From the NCBI RefSeq assembly GCF_011392115.1, contig NZ_JAAJBT010000004.1, positions 124,001 to 188,000 of the forward strand: a stretch of DNA of 64,000 nucleotides, in the 5' to 3' direction. Positions within the stretch are counted from its first letter, which is position 1. Each line of letters starts with the position of its first letter. The DNA is from Flavobacterium difficile (GTDB taxonomy: Bacteria; Bacteroidota; Bacteroidia; Flavobacteriales; Flavobacteriaceae). Of this stretch, positions 18,395-27,144 are shown one piece after another. A program made the position numbers and the translations under genes. The notes beneath the pieces are model-generated. The model searched no databases, was not told the DNA's origin, and saw only the letters and a list, made by a program, of their open reading frames with translations.

Positions 18395-18425
18395 AATAAA
18401 AGCTCCATAAAAAGGAGCTTTTATT
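18395..18425. terminator. Intrinsic terminator after sucD
   Basis: A 12-bp inverted repeat AATAAAAGCTCC/GGAGCTTTTATT (18395-18406 with 18414-18425) lies 25 bp beyond the sucD stop on the minus strand. The stem ends are T-rich in both directions. Confidence 0.85.
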
Positions 18426-18449
18426 AGTATGTATTTTATTTACAGGAAA

Positions 18450-19322
18450 TTATCCCATAATTTCTTTTACTTTTTTACCAATTTCTGCAGGAGAATCTAC
18501 TACGTGAATTCCACATTCTCTCATGATGCGTTTTTTAGCTTCAGCTGTATCATCAGCACCACCAACAATTGCACCTGCATGACCCATTGTTCTTCCTTTT
18601 GGAGCCGTCTCACCTGCGATAAATCCAACAACTGGCTTACGGTTTCCATCAGCTTTCACCCATTTAGCAGCATCTGCCTCTAGTTGTCCACCAATTTCAC
18701 CAATCATAATGATGCATTCTGTTTCAGGATCGTTCATTAGTAATTCAACAGCTTGTTTTGTAGTAGTTCCAATAATAGGATCTCCACCAATACCGATTGC
18801 TGTTGTAATCCCTAAACCTTGTTTCACAACTTGGTCAGCAGCTTCATAAGTTAAAGTTCCTGATTTAGAAACGATACCTACACTACCTTTTTTGAAAACA
18901 AAACCTGGCATAATTCCAACCTTAGCTTCACCTGGAGTAATAACACCTGGACAGTTAGGACCCACTAAACGACAATCTTTACCTTGAATAAAGTCGTAAG
19001 CTCTAATCATATCTGCAACTGGAATTCCTTCAGTAATACAAATAATTACTTTAATACCTGCATCAGCAGCTTCCATAATAGCATCTGCAGCAAATGCTGG
19101 TGGAACAAAAATAATTGAAGTATCTGCTCCTGCTTCTTTAACAGCGTCTTTTACTGTATTAAAAACTGGACGATCTAAATGTAATGTTCCTCCTTTACCT
19201 GGAGTTACTCCACCAACTACGTTTGTACCATATTCAATCATTTGAGAAGCGTGAAAAGTTCCTTCACTTCCTGTAAATCCTTGAACAATTATTTTTGAAT
19301 TTTTATTTACTAAAACACTCAT
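18450..19322 (-). CDS. sucD: Succinyl-CoA synthetase alpha subunit SucD
   Basis: SucD is the CoA-binding, phosphohistidine-carrying subunit of the TCA-cycle succinate-CoA ligase. The 290-residue product from the ATG at 19322 (MSVLVNKNSK) has the family length. The CoA-binding start IIVQGFTGSEG, GPNCPGVITPGE and the phosphorylated His in GHAGAIVGG are present. The in-frame ATG at 19370 gives an unconserved 16-residue extension. sucC is not adjacent, which is normal in Flavobacteria. A possible -7 element TACTTTTG lies at 19358-19351 on the minus strand. Confidence 0.97.
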   Translation of the reverse strand: MSVLVNKNSKIIVQGFTGSEGTFHASQMIEYGTNVVGGVTPGKGGTLHLDRPVFNTVKDAVKEAGADTSIIFVPPAFAADAIMEAADAGIKVIICITEGIPVADMIRAYDFIQGKDCRLVGPNCPGVITPGEAKVGIMPGFVFKKGSVGIVSKSGTLTYEAADQVVKQGLGITTAIGIGGDPIIGTTTKQAVELLMNDPETECIIMIGEIGGQLEADAAKWVKADGNRKPVVGFIAGETAPKGRTMGHAGAIVGGADDTAEAKKRIMRECGIHVVDSPAEIGKKVKEIMG

Positions 19323-19399
19323 GATGTTATTTGTTTGTTTAAAAGTTGAGCAAAAGTAAGTTTTTTGCAACTAATAATTTAATTTTTTTAAATATTTTT

Positions 19400-19762
19400 T
19401 TAAGCGGGACGACTAATTTGATATCCTTTTATGATTTTACCATTTTCGAATTCCCAAATTGCCATAAATCTTCCAATTAAAATTAAGTCTTTTTGGTTTT
19501 CAATACTAGCTCCAAAATGGTTGTAAGCAATGGAAACTTTATGGTCTTCAGCAACTAAATGCAAAATATCAGAATTAAAAATTGAAAAATTTTGCTTTAA
19601 TTCATTGGCTAAATCTAAAAAAGAGTTTTTATCTCTAACCAACAAACCTTCAGAACTATGCCATTCAACAAGCATGTTGTCATGAAGAATTTCATTTAAA
19701 AATTCTCTATTTCTTATACCATCATTTAGATACAATTCTTGGATAATTTCTTTTGGAGTCAT
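19400..19762 (-). CDS. NTF2/SnoaL-like protein
   Basis: The 120-residue product has the alpha-plus-beta cone pattern of SnoaL-like proteins: LYLNDGIRNREFLNEIL, then EWHSSEG, VAEDHKVSIAY and a C-terminal IWEFENGKIIKGYQI. Many members bind small hydrophobic ligands; here no function can be assigned. Its start codon overlaps the stop codon of the second lpxD-like gene by one base (TAATG), so it is translationally coupled to the lipid A/efp run. Confidence 0.75.
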   Translation of the reverse strand: MTPKEIIQELYLNDGIRNREFLNEILHDNMLVEWHSSEGLLVRDKNSFLDLANELKQNFSIFNSDILHLVAEDHKVSIAYNHFGASIENQKDLILIGRFMAIWEFENGKIIKGYQISRPA

Positions 19763-20691
19763 TATTTTAATTTTTCTATAATTTCAGGAATACGTTTGAT
19801 ATTTGCTAATTGTTTTAATTTTTCTCTGGATTCTTCAATTGGAGTACCGAAATAAGATTTCCCACCTTCTACAGACTTTGTTACACCCGTTTGCCCCATA
19901 ATGACTGCTTTTGCACCGATTGTGATTCCACTTGTAGTTCCAACTTGTCCCCAAAGTGTAACTTCATCTTCAATCACTACACATCCAGCTATTCCTGTTT
20001 GTGAAGCTATTAAACATTTTTTTCCGATTACTGTATCATGACCCACATGAACTTGGTTGTCAATTTTGGTTCCTTCACCGATAGTTGTATCACCGGTTAC
20101 CCCTTTATCTATAGTACAAAGCGCTCCAATTCCAACATTATTTTCAATCACTACTCGCCCACCGGAAAGCAATTGATCAAAACCTTCTGGGCGTTTCTTA
20201 TAGTAAAAAGCATCCGCACCTAAAACAGTTCCAGCATGAATAATTACATTGTCGCCAATTACAGTATTGTCGTAAATGGATACATTAGAATGAATTAAAC
20301 AGTTTTTCCCTATTTTAACGTTATGTCCAACGAAACAATTGGGCTGAATTACGGTGCCATCTCCAATTATTGCAGAATCTGAAATGGAAACATTCGAAAA
20401 TTGAAAAGGTCTAAAATGTTTGGTTAACAGATTAAAATCTCTGAAAGGATCATCGGATATTAATAAAGCTTTTCCTTCTGGACAAGCTACTTCTTTGTTA
20501 ATAAGTACAATTGTAGCAGCAGACTGCAAGGCTTTATCGTAATATTTTGGATGATCTACAAAAACAATATCACCTGGCTCTACAACATGAATTTCATTCA
20601 TACCATGAACAGGAAAATCATCAATTCCAATATATTTTGAATTGATGATTTCAGCAATTTGTTTTAAGGTGTAAGTTTTGTTAAATTTCAT
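19762..20691 (-). CDS. Second LpxD-like UDP-3-O-acylglucosamine N-acyltransferase
   Basis: The 309-residue product has an N-terminal UDP-binding-like domain (about 1-100) and a left-handed beta-helix of hexapeptide repeats (about 105-280). The catalytic-type histidine is kept in [10 protein letters not shown]. It is a paralogue of the lpxD at 23534-24553 and shares its order of domains, but it is shorter and diverged. It may acylate with a different chain, or act on another nucleotide sugar. It lies after efp at the end of the same operon. The C-terminal helix region ([15 protein letters not shown]) matches the LpxD pattern. Confidence 0.82.
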   Translation of the reverse strand: MKFNKTYTLKQIAEIINSKYIGIDDFPVHGMNEIHVVEPGDIVFVDHPKYYDKALQSAATIVLINKEVACPEGKALLISDDPFRDFNLLTKHFRPFQFSNVSISDSAIIGDGTVIQPNCFVGHNVKIGKNCLIHSNVSIYDNTVIGDNVIIHAGTVLGADAFYYKKRPEGFDQLLSGGRVVIENNVGIGALCTIDKGVTGDTTIGEGTKIDNQVHVGHDTVIGKKCLIASQTGIAGCVVIEDEVTLWGQVGTTSGITIGAKAVIMGQTGVTKSVEGGKSYFGTPIEESREKLKQLANIKRIPEIIEKLK

Positions 20692-20755
20692 TTATTTAGT
20701 TTGAAATTCAGCTTTTATAGACTATTTACTAAAAACTGAATACTGAATACTCAAA

Positions 20756-21316
20756 TTATACTCTTTCCATATATTTTCCAGAAGCAGTATCAATTTTAAT
20801 TTTATCACCTTCATTGATAAATAAAGGTACATTAATTGATGCTCCAGTTTCAACAGTTGCCGGTTTTGTAGCATTTGTTGCTGTATTTCCTTTTAAACCA
20901 GGCTCAGTATAAGTAACTTCTAAAACAACAGAAGCAGCCATATCAACTGATAAAGGTAAATCCGTTTCTGTATTGATTTGAATCATTACATTTTCACCTT
21001 CTTTCAATAAATCTGGTGCATCTAAAACATTTCTATTTAAAGTAATTTGTTCAAAAGATTCGATATTCATAAAGTGAAAATCATTGCCTTCAGGATATAA
21101 AAATTGATACGTTTGTGTTTCTACACGAACCACATCAATTTTATGACCTGCTGAAAAGGTATTGTCTAATACTTTTCCGTTAGTTAATGATTTTAATTTG
21201 GTTCTTACGAAAGCTGGACCTTTTCCTGGTTTAACGTGTAAGAATTCAATAATTTTATAAATATCGTGGTTAAATTTTATACATAAACCATTTCTAATAT
21301 CTGATGTACTTGCCAT
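20756..21316 (-). CDS. efp: Elongation factor P
   Basis: EF-P enters the ribosomal E site and relieves stalling at polyproline stretches. The 186-residue product is full length, with KOW-like domain 1 and two OB domains. Lys32 in the tip loop KPGKGPAF is the site modified in other bacteria; the modifying enzyme cannot be inferred here. It lies between lpxA and the second lpxD-like gene, an arrangement common in Flavobacteria. Confidence 0.97.
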   Translation of the reverse strand: MASTSDIRNGLCIKFNHDIYKIIEFLHVKPGKGPAFVRTKLKSLTNGKVLDNTFSAGHKIDVVRVETQTYQFLYPEGNDFHFMNIESFEQITLNRNVLDAPDLLKEGENVMIQINTETDLPLSVDMAASVVLEVTYTEPGLKGNTATNATKPATVETGASINVPLFINEGDKIKIDTASGKYMERV

Positions 21317-21346
21317 TTTGTTTATTTATTTTATGTTTTTAATTTT

Positions 21347-22132
21347 TTATACGCTTCCAGTATACCCTTTCATAATACCACGAGAAGAATTTCGGATAAA
21401 ATCTAAAATCTCATCTCTTTCTGGAGTGGCTTCCATTTCAGCTTCAATAATACTCATTGCTTGAGAAGTATTGTAGTTTTTTTGGTATAGAATTCGGTAA
21501 ATATCTTGAATTTGTCTTATTTTTTCTGTTGAAAAACCTCTTCTTCTTAAACCAACGGAGTTGATTCCTACATAAGATAGAGGTTCTTTTGCTGCTTTAG
21601 AAAAAGGGGGTACATCTTTACGCACCAAACTTCCACCAGAAACCATAGCATGATCTCCAATTGAAATAAACTGATGTACTGCAGCCAATCCACCAATTAC
21701 GGCATATTGTCCAACAGTAACATGTCCAGCTAATGCTACTCCATTTACAATGATGGCATTATCGCCAATCATACAATCGTGAGCAATATGTGCAGTGGCC
21801 ATAATTAAGCAATTTTTACCAATTACCGTTTTTCCAGCAGCAACTGTACCTCTATTTATGGTTACACATTCTCTAATGGTAGTGTTGTCGCCAATTACAG
21901 CTAACGAATCTTCACCACCAAATTTTAAATCTTGTGGTACAGCAGAAATTACAGCTCCTGGAAAAATATTACAATTTTTACCAATTCGAGCTCCTTCCAT
22001 AATGGTTACGTTAGAACCAATCCAAGTGCCTTCGCCAATTTCTACATTATTATGAATGGTTGTAAAAGGATCGATAACTACATTTCTTGCAATTTTTGCT
22101 CCTGGATGTACGTATGCTAAAGGTTGGTTCAT
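21347..22132 (-). CDS. lpxA: UDP-N-acetylglucosamine acyltransferase LpxA
   Basis: LpxA is the first enzyme of lipid A synthesis and transfers a 3-hydroxyacyl chain from ACP to UDP-GlcNAc. The 261-residue product is full length, with left-handed beta-helix hexapeptides (for example VVIDPFTTIHNNVEIG), the catalytic-His region TAHIAHDCMIG and the C-terminal helical domain (RRRGFSTEKIRQI). It starts two bases after the lpxC-fabZ stop, indicating coupled translation. Confidence 0.97.
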   Translation of the reverse strand: MNQPLAYVHPGAKIARNVVIDPFTTIHNNVEIGEGTWIGSNVTIMEGARIGKNCNIFPGAVISAVPQDLKFGGEDSLAVIGDNTTIRECVTINRGTVAAGKTVIGKNCLIMATAHIAHDCMIGDNAIIVNGVALAGHVTVGQYAVIGGLAAVHQFISIGDHAMVSGGSLVRKDVPPFSKAAKEPLSYVGINSVGLRRRGFSTEKIRQIQDIYRILYQKNYNTSQAMSIIEAEMEATPERDEILDFIRNSSRGIMKGYTGSV

Positions 22133-22134
22133 AA

Positions 22135-23529
22135 TTAATCGTTTTTAACTTTTACAATTTGTGCCATTAATTCAGCTTCTGAAACTAATTTTCCATTCGC
22201 ATAGGCATAGGCTTGCATGTGACAAATTCCTCTTCTAATTGGAGTAATTAATTCACATTTAAATACTAAAGTGTCACCTGGTAAGACTTTTTGTTTGAAT
22301 TTCACATTATCTATTTTCATAAAAAATGTAAGATAATTTTCTGGATCTGGAACGGTACTTAAAATCAAAATTCCTCCTGTTTGTGCCATAGCTTCTACTT
22401 GCAAAACACCTGGCATAACTGGTGCACCTGGAAAATGCCCTACAAAGAAAGGTTCATTCATAGTCACATTTTTTAAACCAACCACATGATTATCAGACAA
22501 CTCTAATATTTTATCTACTAATAAAAAAGGTGGTCTGTGTGGTAACAAATCCATTATTCCATGAATATCTAAAACAGGTTCTTTATGTAAATCGTAAACT
22601 GGAATATTATTTTTTTCTTCTAGTTTGATAATTTTTGATAGTTTTTTGGCAAACTGTGTATTTACAAAATGCCCAGGTTTGTTAGCAATTACTTTTCCTT
22701 GAATTCTTGTTCCAATTAAAGATAAATCACCAACAATATCTAATAATTTATGACGAGCAGCTTCGTTTGGAAAATGCAACGTTAAATTATCTAAAATACC
22801 GTTTTCAGTAACTGAAATTGATTCTTTATTAAATGCTTTCTTTAAACTTGCCATAGTTTCAGCAGAAATTTCTTTATCTACATACACAATTGCGTTGTTT
22901 AAATCGCCACCTTTTATTAATCCGTTGTTTAAAAGTGCTTCTAATTCATGTAAAAAACTAAATGTTCTACAAGCAGAAATTTCAGATTTGAAATCAGAAA
23001 TACTTTTCATATTAGCATTTTGTGTGCCTAGTACTTTAGTTCCGAAATCTACCATTGCTGTTACACAATAAGTATCACTTGGAATGATGGTAATTTCGCT
23101 TCCTGTTGCTTCATCTAAGTAAGATATCACATCTTTTACAACATAAACTTTTCTTTCTGCTTCTTGTTCAACTGTCCCAACTTTTTCTAATGCTTCAACA
23201 AAATATTTGGAAGAACCATCCATAATAGGTAGTTCCGATGAATTTAATTCGATAATTACGTTATCTAAATCACATCCAACTAAAGCTGCCAGAACATGCT
23301 CAGGAGTTTGTATCATTACACCTAACTTCTCTAAATTAGTACCACGTTGCGTATTTACAACATAATTGGCATCGGCTTCAATAATTGGAGCGCCTTCTAA
23401 ATCGATACGTACAAATGTAAATCCGTTGTTTACTGGTGCTGGTTTAAAAGTCATTGTTACTTCCTGACCAGTATGTAATCCTACACCGGTTAATGAAATT
23501 TCACTTTTTAAAGTAGTTTGTTTTAACAT
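22135..23529 (-). CDS. lpxC/fabZ: Bifunctional LpxC deacetylase / FabZ 3-hydroxyacyl-ACP dehydratase
   Basis: Two enzymes are fused in 464 residues. LpxC (about 1-305) removes the acetyl group from UDP-3-O-acyl-GlcNAc; its zinc and catalytic residues His78, His260, Asp264 and His287 are visible. FabZ (about 320-464) dehydrates 3-hydroxyacyl-ACP; His365 (VGHFPGAP) and Glu379 are present with LLPHRPPFLLVDK. The fusion is characteristic of Bacteroidota and places the enzymes competing for 3-hydroxyacyl-ACP under one promoter. It starts four bases after lpxD. Confidence 0.97.
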   Translation of the reverse strand: MLKQTTLKSEISLTGVGLHTGQEVTMTFKPAPVNNGFTFVRIDLEGAPIIEADANYVVNTQRGTNLEKLGVMIQTPEHVLAALVGCDLDNVIIELNSSELPIMDGSSKYFVEALEKVGTVEQEAERKVYVVKDVISYLDEATGSEITIIPSDTYCVTAMVDFGTKVLGTQNANMKSISDFKSEISACRTFSFLHELEALLNNGLIKGGDLNNAIVYVDKEISAETMASLKKAFNKESISVTENGILDNLTLHFPNEAARHKLLDIVGDLSLIGTRIQGKVIANKPGHFVNTQFAKKLSKIIKLEEKNNIPVYDLHKEPVLDIHGIMDLLPHRPPFLLVDKILELSDNHVVGLKNVTMNEPFFVGHFPGAPVMPGVLQVEAMAQTGGILILSTVPDPENYLTFFMKIDNVKFKQKVLPGDTLVFKCELITPIRRGICHMQAYAYANGKLVSEAELMAQIVKVKND

Positions 23530-23533
23530 GATT

Positions 23534-24553
23534 TTATTTATTATCCTTTTTTAAATCTTCTAAATCTTTTACAATTTTGGGAAAGTTTTTAAAGTGCACG
23601 AATGATTTTGCAAAATCGCCGTAATTAAAGGCTGGACTACCTTGAACTACTTCACCTTCTTTTAAACTTTTTCCAATTCCAGATTGTGCTTGAATTTTAA
23701 CATTATCACTAATGGTTAAATGTCCAGCTATGCCAACTTGGCCACCAATCATACAGTTTTTACCAATTTTAGTAGAACCTGCAATTCCGGTTTGAGCAGC
23801 AATTACAGTGTTTTCACCAATTTCTACATTGTGAGCCACTTGAATTTGATTGTCTAATTTGGCTCCTTTTCTAATAATTGTAGCACCTAGTGTAGCCCTA
23901 TCAACAGTAGAACACGAACCCACTTCTACATTATCTTCAATGATTACATTTCCAATTTGAGGCACTTTCACATAAGTTCCGTCTTCTTGTGGTGCGAAAC
24001 CAAACCCATCAGAACCAATAATAGTTCCTGAATGAATGGTTACATTATTTCCAATTTCAGATTCAGAATAAATTCGAACACCTGCAAAGAAAATACAATT
24101 ATCTCCAATAATTACATTGTCGCCAATAAAACTATTTGGATATATTTTTACATTATTACCTATTTTTACATTTTGACCTAAATAACAAAAGCTTCCTAAA
24201 TACAAATTGTCACCATATTGAACGCCTTCAGAAATTACAGAAGGTTGTTCGATGCCAGATTTCATCAATTTGACTTGATTGTAATATTCTAACAATTTAG
24301 AAAACGATTTATATGCATCCTCTACTTTAATTAAAGTCGCTTTTATCTCTTGTTCTGGTTCAAAAGTTTTATTGACAATTGCAATTGAAGCATTTGTCGT
24401 GTAAATATAATTGGCATATTTCGGATTGGCTAAAAAGGTTAAAGAACCTTCAGTTCCTTCTTCAATTTTTGCTAATTTATATACTTCTGCATTCGGATTT
24501 CCTATTACTTCTCCTTCTAAAATGCTGGCTATTTGTGCTGCTGTAAATTTCAT
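23534..24553 (-). CDS. lpxD: UDP-3-O-acylglucosamine N-acyltransferase LpxD
   Basis: LpxD adds the second 3-hydroxyacyl chain in lipid A assembly. The 339-residue product from the ATG at 24553 (MKFTAAQIASIL) has the N-terminal uridine-binding domain, hexapeptide beta-helix repeats, the catalytic-His region QVAHNVEIGENT and a C-terminal helix. The in-frame ATG at 24574 adds seven residues (MEIKAYK) and cannot be excluded. It is first in the lpxD-lpxC/fabZ-lpxA-efp run. A TATTTTTG -7-like element lies at 24658-24651 (minus strand) without a clear -33 box. Confidence 0.96.
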   Translation of the reverse strand: MKFTAAQIASILEGEVIGNPNAEVYKLAKIEEGTEGSLTFLANPKYANYIYTTNASIAIVNKTFEPEQEIKATLIKVEDAYKSFSKLLEYYNQVKLMKSGIEQPSVISEGVQYGDNLYLGSFCYLGQNVKIGNNVKIYPNSFIGDNVIIGDNCIFFAGVRIYSESEIGNNVTIHSGTIIGSDGFGFAPQEDGTYVKVPQIGNVIIEDNVEVGSCSTVDRATLGATIIRKGAKLDNQIQVAHNVEIGENTVIAAQTGIAGSTKIGKNCMIGGQVGIAGHLTISDNVKIQAQSGIGKSLKEGEVVQGSPAFNYGDFAKSFVHFKNFPKIVKDLEDLKKDNK

Positions 24554-24670
24554 CTTATACGCTTTAATTTCCATCAGTATAAGATGGAACTCGCTATTAT
24601 TGTATCTGCTTTAATTATAAAAAACTAACCTTAGCTCGTTTCATAGTATGCAAAAATATAAAAATTAACC

Positions 24671-25900
24671 TTAATCTATAACTTTCGGATAACAAATAAA
24701 ATATTTGGTTACTGTTTTCGATAAAGCTTTCAAATGCATTTGGTCTGATGCTTCTACAACCGTTTCAATCGTTTTATCCTTTTTTAAGATGCGAATGGGT
24801 TCCGATGATTTGCTGTAAGCTTCGTTTTTTATCTTGCCTTTAAAAACAAAATACTCTACTTCTTTATCAGAAAGATTATACTGTTTTACATACTTTTCTT
24901 TTAACTCTAAGTATTTGATTTTATCAATCTTATCTTCATTTAATTCAATCTTTAGTAAATTGCGATTGATGATCATTTTACTTAATGAACTCAGTACAAA
25001 ATCGTCATGATATTGCCATTGTTTAATCGCACCCAACACATCATAGTCGTCTAAATTAGAAAATTTATCTAAAATAGTTTTATCAATCTGATTTAATTCG
25101 ATTTTGTTATTCAAGAAAAACAATAAAAACGGACTTCCAAAAAGCACTTCGCCTTTTGTAGCCAATTCTTTCGCACGTTTTAAGATTTTTGTTAAAGTCA
25201 ATTCGGCAACAACACTAGTTTTATGTAAATACGCTTGCCAATACATTAATCGGCGTGCCATTAAGAATTTTTCAATAGAATAAATTCCTTTTTCTTCCAT
25301 GACTAAAACGTCATCTTGTACATTTAGCATCTGAATCAAACGTTCGCTATTTACATTTCCTTCGTTCACACCTGTGTAAAAACTATCGCGTTTTAGATAA
25401 TCCATTCTATCCATATCTAACTGACTAGAAATCAATTGCAACATGAATTTTCTATGATATTCTCCTTTAAAAACTTGAATAGCCAGTGACAATTTTCCAT
25501 CAAATTCGGCATTCAATTGTTCCATAAACAACAACGATAATTCTTCGTGATGCACTTCTTCCACCACACTATTTTCAAGAGCGTGACTAAAAGGACCATG
25601 ACCAATATCGTGTAATAAAATGGCTACATATAAGGCATTTTCTTCTTCTTCAGAAATATCAACACCTTTAAATTTAAGCGTTTGCACCGCTTTTTGCATG
25701 ATATACATACAACCTAATGCGTGATGAAAACGCGTATGATGCGCACCTGGATACACCAAATACGAAAGACCCATTTGAGAAATGCGTCGCAAACGCTGAA
25801 AATACGGATGCTGAATTAAATCGTAAATTAAGGTATTGGGAATGGTTATGAAACCATAAATAGGATCGTTGAGTATTTTTAATTTGTTGATTTGGCTCAC
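24671..25900 (-). CDS. HD-domain phosphohydrolase (dGTPase-like)
   Basis: The 409-residue product belongs to the COG1078-type HD phosphohydrolases. Metal-binding motifs are H-F-H in HHTRFHHALG, HD in LLHDIGHGPFSHALE and the downstream DMDRMDYLKRD. The family includes dNTP triphosphohydrolases, but the substrate of this member is unknown. It begins about 90 bp from the repeat array, and its stop is close upstream of the lpxD operon. The overlapping antisense reading frames at its start are not coding. Confidence 0.88.
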   Translation of the reverse strand: MSQINKLKILNDPIYGFITIPNTLIYDLIQHPYFQRLRRISQMGLSYLVYPGAHHTRFHHALGCMYIMQKAVQTLKFKGVDISEEEENALYVAILLHDIGHGPFSHALENSVVEEVHHEELSLLFMEQLNAEFDGKLSLAIQVFKGEYHRKFMLQLISSQLDMDRMDYLKRDSFYTGVNEGNVNSERLIQMLNVQDDVLVMEEKGIYSIEKFLMARRLMYWQAYLHKTSVVAELTLTKILKRAKELATKGEVLFGSPFLLFFLNNKIELNQIDKTILDKFSNLDDYDVLGAIKQWQYHDDFVLSSLSKMIINRNLLKIELNEDKIDKIKYLELKEKYVKQYNLSDKEVEYFVFKGKIKNEAYSKSSEPIRILKKDKTIETVVEASDQMHLKALSKTVTKYFICYPKVID

Positions 25901-26352
25901 AGAATATGTTTTTGTGTAACAAATGTAAGAAAAAGTTAAAAAATAATTATTACTATTTTAACACTTTGTCATTTCAATCTATTAATCTGTCATTTCGACC
26001 TTAAGAGAAATCTCATAATCTTTGAATCTCCACTCCAATATCCCAAAACTATTACATTTCTATTTGAGAAAAAACTCAAAAAAAAAAAGTTTAACTTTAT
26101 GTGATTTCTCATTACGTCGAAATGACAAACTTACACTCAATTTTTTATTAAACATCCAACACAAACTCTGTCATTTCGACCTTAAGAGAAATCTCATAAT
26201 CTTTGAATCTCCACACCAATATCCCAAAACTATTACAATTTCATGCGAGAAAAAACTCAAAAAAAACTAAAGTTTAACTTTATGTGATTTCTCCTTACGT
26301 CGAAATGACAAGTATACTTTCAATTTTTTAATAAACATCCAACACAAACTCT

Positions 26353-26768
26353 GTCATTTCGACCTTAGGAGAAATCCCATAATCTTTTTTACAATATCAA
26401 TTTAAAATGGTCATTTAAAAAAGTAAATTCAGGATTAAAACTCCTAATCAAATTCATTTTCTTTTCTCTTCTCCACTTTTTTAGTTCTTTTTCTCTAGCG
26501 ATAGCTTCTTCAACCCAAACAAATTTTTCATAATAAACCAAAAACTCTAAATTATATTTTGAAGCAAAAGTTGAATTTCCTTGTTCTAAATTTTCTTTAT
26601 GTTGTTGCAATCTTAGTTTCAAATTATTTGTCATACCAATATAAAAAGTAGAACGATATTTATTAGTAATTATATAGACATAATAGGAATGAAAACCTAC
26701 TTGTGGATTAAACTCATTCATGTTTTTTGTTTTTAACTTTATGTGATTTCTCCTTACGTCGAAATGAC
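26353..26768 (-). mobile_element. Putative GIY-YIG-bearing hairpin element (unit 3)
   Basis: The left arm 26353-26382 and right arm 26739-26768 pair at 27 of 30 positions and enclose one nuclease gene. Its stop codon lies 6 bp inside the left arm and its start codon 17 bp inside the right arm. The ORF-less neighbours keep the arms and the innermost few bases, as if they were internal-deletion derivatives, or as if the gene had replaced a 70-bp interior. Mobility is inferred; no target-site duplication separate from the 43-bp spacer can be identified. Confidence 0.55.
26389..26721 (-). CDS. GIY-YIG nuclease family protein (COG2827-like)
   Basis: This 110-residue single-domain protein has the core YVYI (14-17) and YIG (27-29), Arg37 and the Glu-bearing helix AIAREKELKKW (Glu77 is the likely metal ligand), followed by NLIRSFNPEF. 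All catalytic positions look intact. Such small proteins occur in many copies in Flavobacteria, and their cellular role is unsettled. Here the gene is enclosed by the two arms of a hairpin repeat, with five related hairpins in tandem. This recalls nuclease or transposase genes that live inside the repeats they spread. It stands alone on the minus strand. Confidence 0.92.
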   Translation of the reverse strand: MNEFNPQVGFHSYYVYIITNKYRSTFYIGMTNNLKLRLQQHKENLEQGNSTFASKYNLEFLVYYEKFVWVEEAIAREKELKKWRREKKMNLIRSFNPEFTFLNDHFKLIL

Positions 26769-27144
26769 AAACTTACTCTCAATTTTTTATTAAACATCCA
26801 ACACAAACTCTGTCATTTCGACCTTAGGAGAAATCACATAATCTTTGAATCTCCACTCCAATATCTCAAAACTATTACTTTTCATGCGAGAAAAAACTCA
26901 AAAAAAACTAAAGTTTAACTTTATGTGATTTCTCCTTACGTCGAAATGACAAACTTACTCTCAATTTTTTATTAAACATCAAACACAAACTCTGTCATTT
27001 CGACGTAAGGTGAAATCCCATAATCTTTGAATCTCCCACTCTAATGTCCCAAAACTGTTACATTTCTATTTGAGAAAAACTCAAAAAAAACTAAACATTA
27101 ACTTTATGTGATTTCTCCTTACGTCGAAATGACAAACTTACTAT

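Larger units (their letters stand above)
25989..27133. repeat. Five-unit tandem array of long hairpin repeats
   Basis: Five units each consist of a 30-nt left arm starting GTCATTTCGAC, an interior, and the complementary right arm ending GTCGAAATGAC. Left arms start at 25989, 26170, 26353, 26812 and 26994; right arms end at 26126, 26309, 26768, 26950 and 27133. The arms match 26/30, 26/30, 27/30, 28/30 and 28/30. All four spacers between units are exactly 43 bp and near-identical. Interiors are 78-80 bp except in unit 3 (356 bp), which holds a GIY-YIG gene. The array fills the space between the HD gene and a broken T9SS gene. Confidence 0.93.

Noticed and set aside
25674..25922. An 82-codon minus-strand ORF overlapping the start of the HD gene in another frame
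   Set aside because: The HD phosphohydrolase motifs are in the other frame and the short ORF has no recognisable domain.
26022..26270. An 82-codon plus-strand ORF and a 63-codon one at 26727-26918 in the repeat array
   Set aside because: Both translate the same hairpin-repeat sequence, and they begin and end in repeat arms; the repeated similar protein text is a by-product of the DNA repeat.
25989..27133. A CRISPR array
   Set aside because: The repeated part is long, the spacers are near-identical to each other (43 bp), and no cas gene is present; CRISPR spacers should differ.
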